In this document: positions 5,473-6,608 of the stretch, one piece after another | Layout: every line of letters begins with the position of its first letter | Numbering within the stretch: the stretch's first letter is position 1 | Origin: Lentisphaeria bacterium | GTDB lineage: Bacteria > Verrucomicrobiota > Lentisphaeria > Oligosphaerales > Oligosphaeraceae | Length of the DNA: 6,608 nt | Direction of reading: 5' to 3' | Assembly: GCA_016287975.1 (NCBI GenBank) | Contig: JAEEXV010000403.1 | Span: forward strand, 1-6,608 | Notes under the pieces: generated by a model | The model's database searches: none | What the model saw: the letters and a program-made list of their open reading frames with translations, nothing else | Told to the model about the DNA's origin: nothing | Translations under genes and position numbers: made by a program

Positions 5473-6608
5473 TCAATGTTTTCGGGTAAAAAGCGCCGCG
5501 AAGAACCCCGTCACGCGGCAGCCGAATTCGCCGAGGGCCTTCAGATGGAAGACGCGCTCGACCCAGCCGCGCCGCAGCTCGATGGCGTTGACGGGGCAGA
5601 ACTCGTGGCAGCAGTAGCAGCGGATGCAGGCGTTGTGGTCCACGCAGTCGCCCTTTTCCTTGCGGGGGTCGATCGCGGGCGGCGAGACGGGGCAGCCGTT
5701 GCGGCATTTCAGGCATTTGATGCACTTGCGGCGGTCGATCCACGGGCGGTCGGCGATCTGGCGGCGCAGCCACCGCAGCAGCCACACTGGCAGCGGCAGG
5801 ATGCGCATGATGTTCGCAGGCGCCTTCACCAGCTCGTAGTCCGCCACCCGCAGCCGCTCCAGCGTCTCGCCGTGGAGCGTCAGCGCCGACAACTCGCAGC
5901 ACCCGTAGCCCGCGCGCTTCACCGCCTGCAGCAGCGGATACGACGCGGGGTCGATGCCGATCAGCGCGCACCCGACGACATCCACCGCCGCCAGATCAGG
6001 CGACGCCACCAGCGCGCCGATATGGCGCGGCTTGCCGCCGTGCGGTCCAGGCCCCTCCATTCCCACCACGGCGTCCAGGATCGCCAGCCTCACCCGCGCC
6101 GTTCGGTTGATGTCGATCATCAGGTCGGCCAGGCGGTCGCGGTCCTGCAACCGGAAATGGTATTGCGCCTTGCGCGTCCCAGGCACCAGCCCGAACTGGT
6201 TCTTGAGCGCGCCTGTGTAGCCCATCTGCACATGCGTCTTGAGTTTCGGCAGCGAAATCACCACGTCGACGTGCCGCAGGTGCTCCGTGAGTTCCAGCCG
6301 CTTGACCATGCGGTTCTCCGTGTTCTCAAAGACCGCGACCTCGCGGAACTCCGCCATCCGGGCGCCTTCCTCCTCACAGACCGCCAGGATGCCGCAGCTC
6401 CGCATCACCTCGGCGGTCGTCCCGACGCCAGGCCCGTCCCCCACCAGCACCTCGGCCGCGCCCGCCGCCTTGCACGCCCGGATCACCGCGCGCGCGATCT
6501 CAGGATGCGTCGTCACCGCCTCCTCCGCCCGCGCGGGCGCCAGCAGATTCGCCTTGAGCAGCACCCGCTCCCCAGGCCGCACGAAGCCCGGCATGCCGCC
6601 AAACGGCG
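5473..6608 (-). CDS. DUF362 protein with two 4Fe-4S clusters (N-terminus outside window)
   Basis: DUF362 domain (PF04015) followed by a bacterial-ferredoxin module. Numbered from the Met at 6594, the DUF362 part shows RPGERVLLKANLL (6-18), VGDGPGVGTT (51-60), VVISLPKLKTH (111-121), YTGALKNQFGLVPG (126-139) and YH (145-146). Two cluster motifs CxxCxxCxxxCP follow: C291, C294, C297, C301 and C323, C326, C329, C333, with an extra C328. These should bind two 4Fe-4S clusters and suggest electron transfer; the biochemical role of DUF362 is not established. The Met at 6594 is probably internal: the frame stays open to the window end (PFGG before it), no ribosome site precedes it, and family members normally have some 20-30 residues before RPGERVLLK. 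The phosphoesterase starts 16 bases after the stop. Confidence 0.9.
   Translation of the reverse strand, partial: PFGGMPGFVRPGERVLLKANLLAPARAEEAVTTHPEIARAVIRACKAAGAAEVLVGDGPGVGTTAEVMRSCGILAVCEEEGARMAEFREVAVFENTENRMVKRLELTEHLRHVDVVISLPKLKTHVQMGYTGALKNQFGLVPGTRKAQYHFRLQDRDRLADLMIDINRTARVRLAILDAVVGMEGPGPHGGKPRHIGALVASPDLAAVDVVGCALIGIDPASYPLLQAVKRAGYGCCELSALTLHGETLERLRVADYELVKAPANIMRILPLPVWLLRWLRRQIADRPWIDRRKCIKCLKCRNGCPVSPPAIDPRKEKGDCVDHNACIRCYCCHEFCPVNAIELRRGWVERVFHLKALGEFGCRVTGFFAALFTRKH

Noticed and set aside
4275..5489. Plus-strand 404-codon frame opposite the phosphoesterase
   Set aside because: Arg/Gln/Leu-rich shadow; the opposite strand carries all five metallophosphoesterase motifs and a signal peptide.

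Overview
The window is a GC-rich bacterial chromosome segment in which every supported gene lies on the minus strand. By hand count, bases 3301-3360 are about 68% GC. Both ends cut through a gene. A FloA-type flotillin, a 4Fe-4S DUF362 protein, an SSS-family symporter and a secreted phosphoesterase together fit an environmental or gut bacterium, possibly of the PVC group (Lentisphaerota/Kiritimatiellota/Verrucomicrobiota). That placement rests on general impression only, because there is no rRNA or marker gene here.

Read in the direction of transcription (high to low coordinates), the window opens with a DUF362/ferredoxin-like iron-sulfur protein whose first residues lie beyond base 6608. Sixteen bases later comes an exported calcineurin-type metallophosphoesterase, so the two are probably co-transcribed. 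A GC hairpin without a T-run follows. Next is a small GTG-started one-pass membrane protein with a poly-Pro/poly-Arg linker.

A promoter-like pair and a perfect 16-base palindrome of TGGT-NN-ACCA type (the pattern of GntR/FadR-subfamily operators) then precede a sodium:solute symporter. Its leader holds a G7 tract and a 14-codon ORF that overlaps the symporter start as ATGA. A long imperfect hairpin follows the symporter.

The next unit is a BrnT/BrnA-type type II toxin-antitoxin module, AT-richer than its surroundings (about 45% GC at 1741-1800, about 28% at 1981-2040). Upstream it has nested CAATAT palindromes overlapping a probable promoter, which looks like an autoregulated operator. The toxin frame overlaps the antitoxin gene by 70 bases.

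Last comes floA with its own good sigma70-type promoter. Fifteen bases after it, a one-pass membrane protein with a Pro-rich acidic tail begins and runs off the window at base 1. FloA and this protein probably work together at the membrane. The other units look functionally independent. I see no clearly new multi-gene system. The best leads are the two operator candidates, the odd toxin extension and the uncharacterised small membrane proteins. No gap between genes exceeds 170 bases, and there is no tRNA, rRNA, CRISPR array or insertion sequence.
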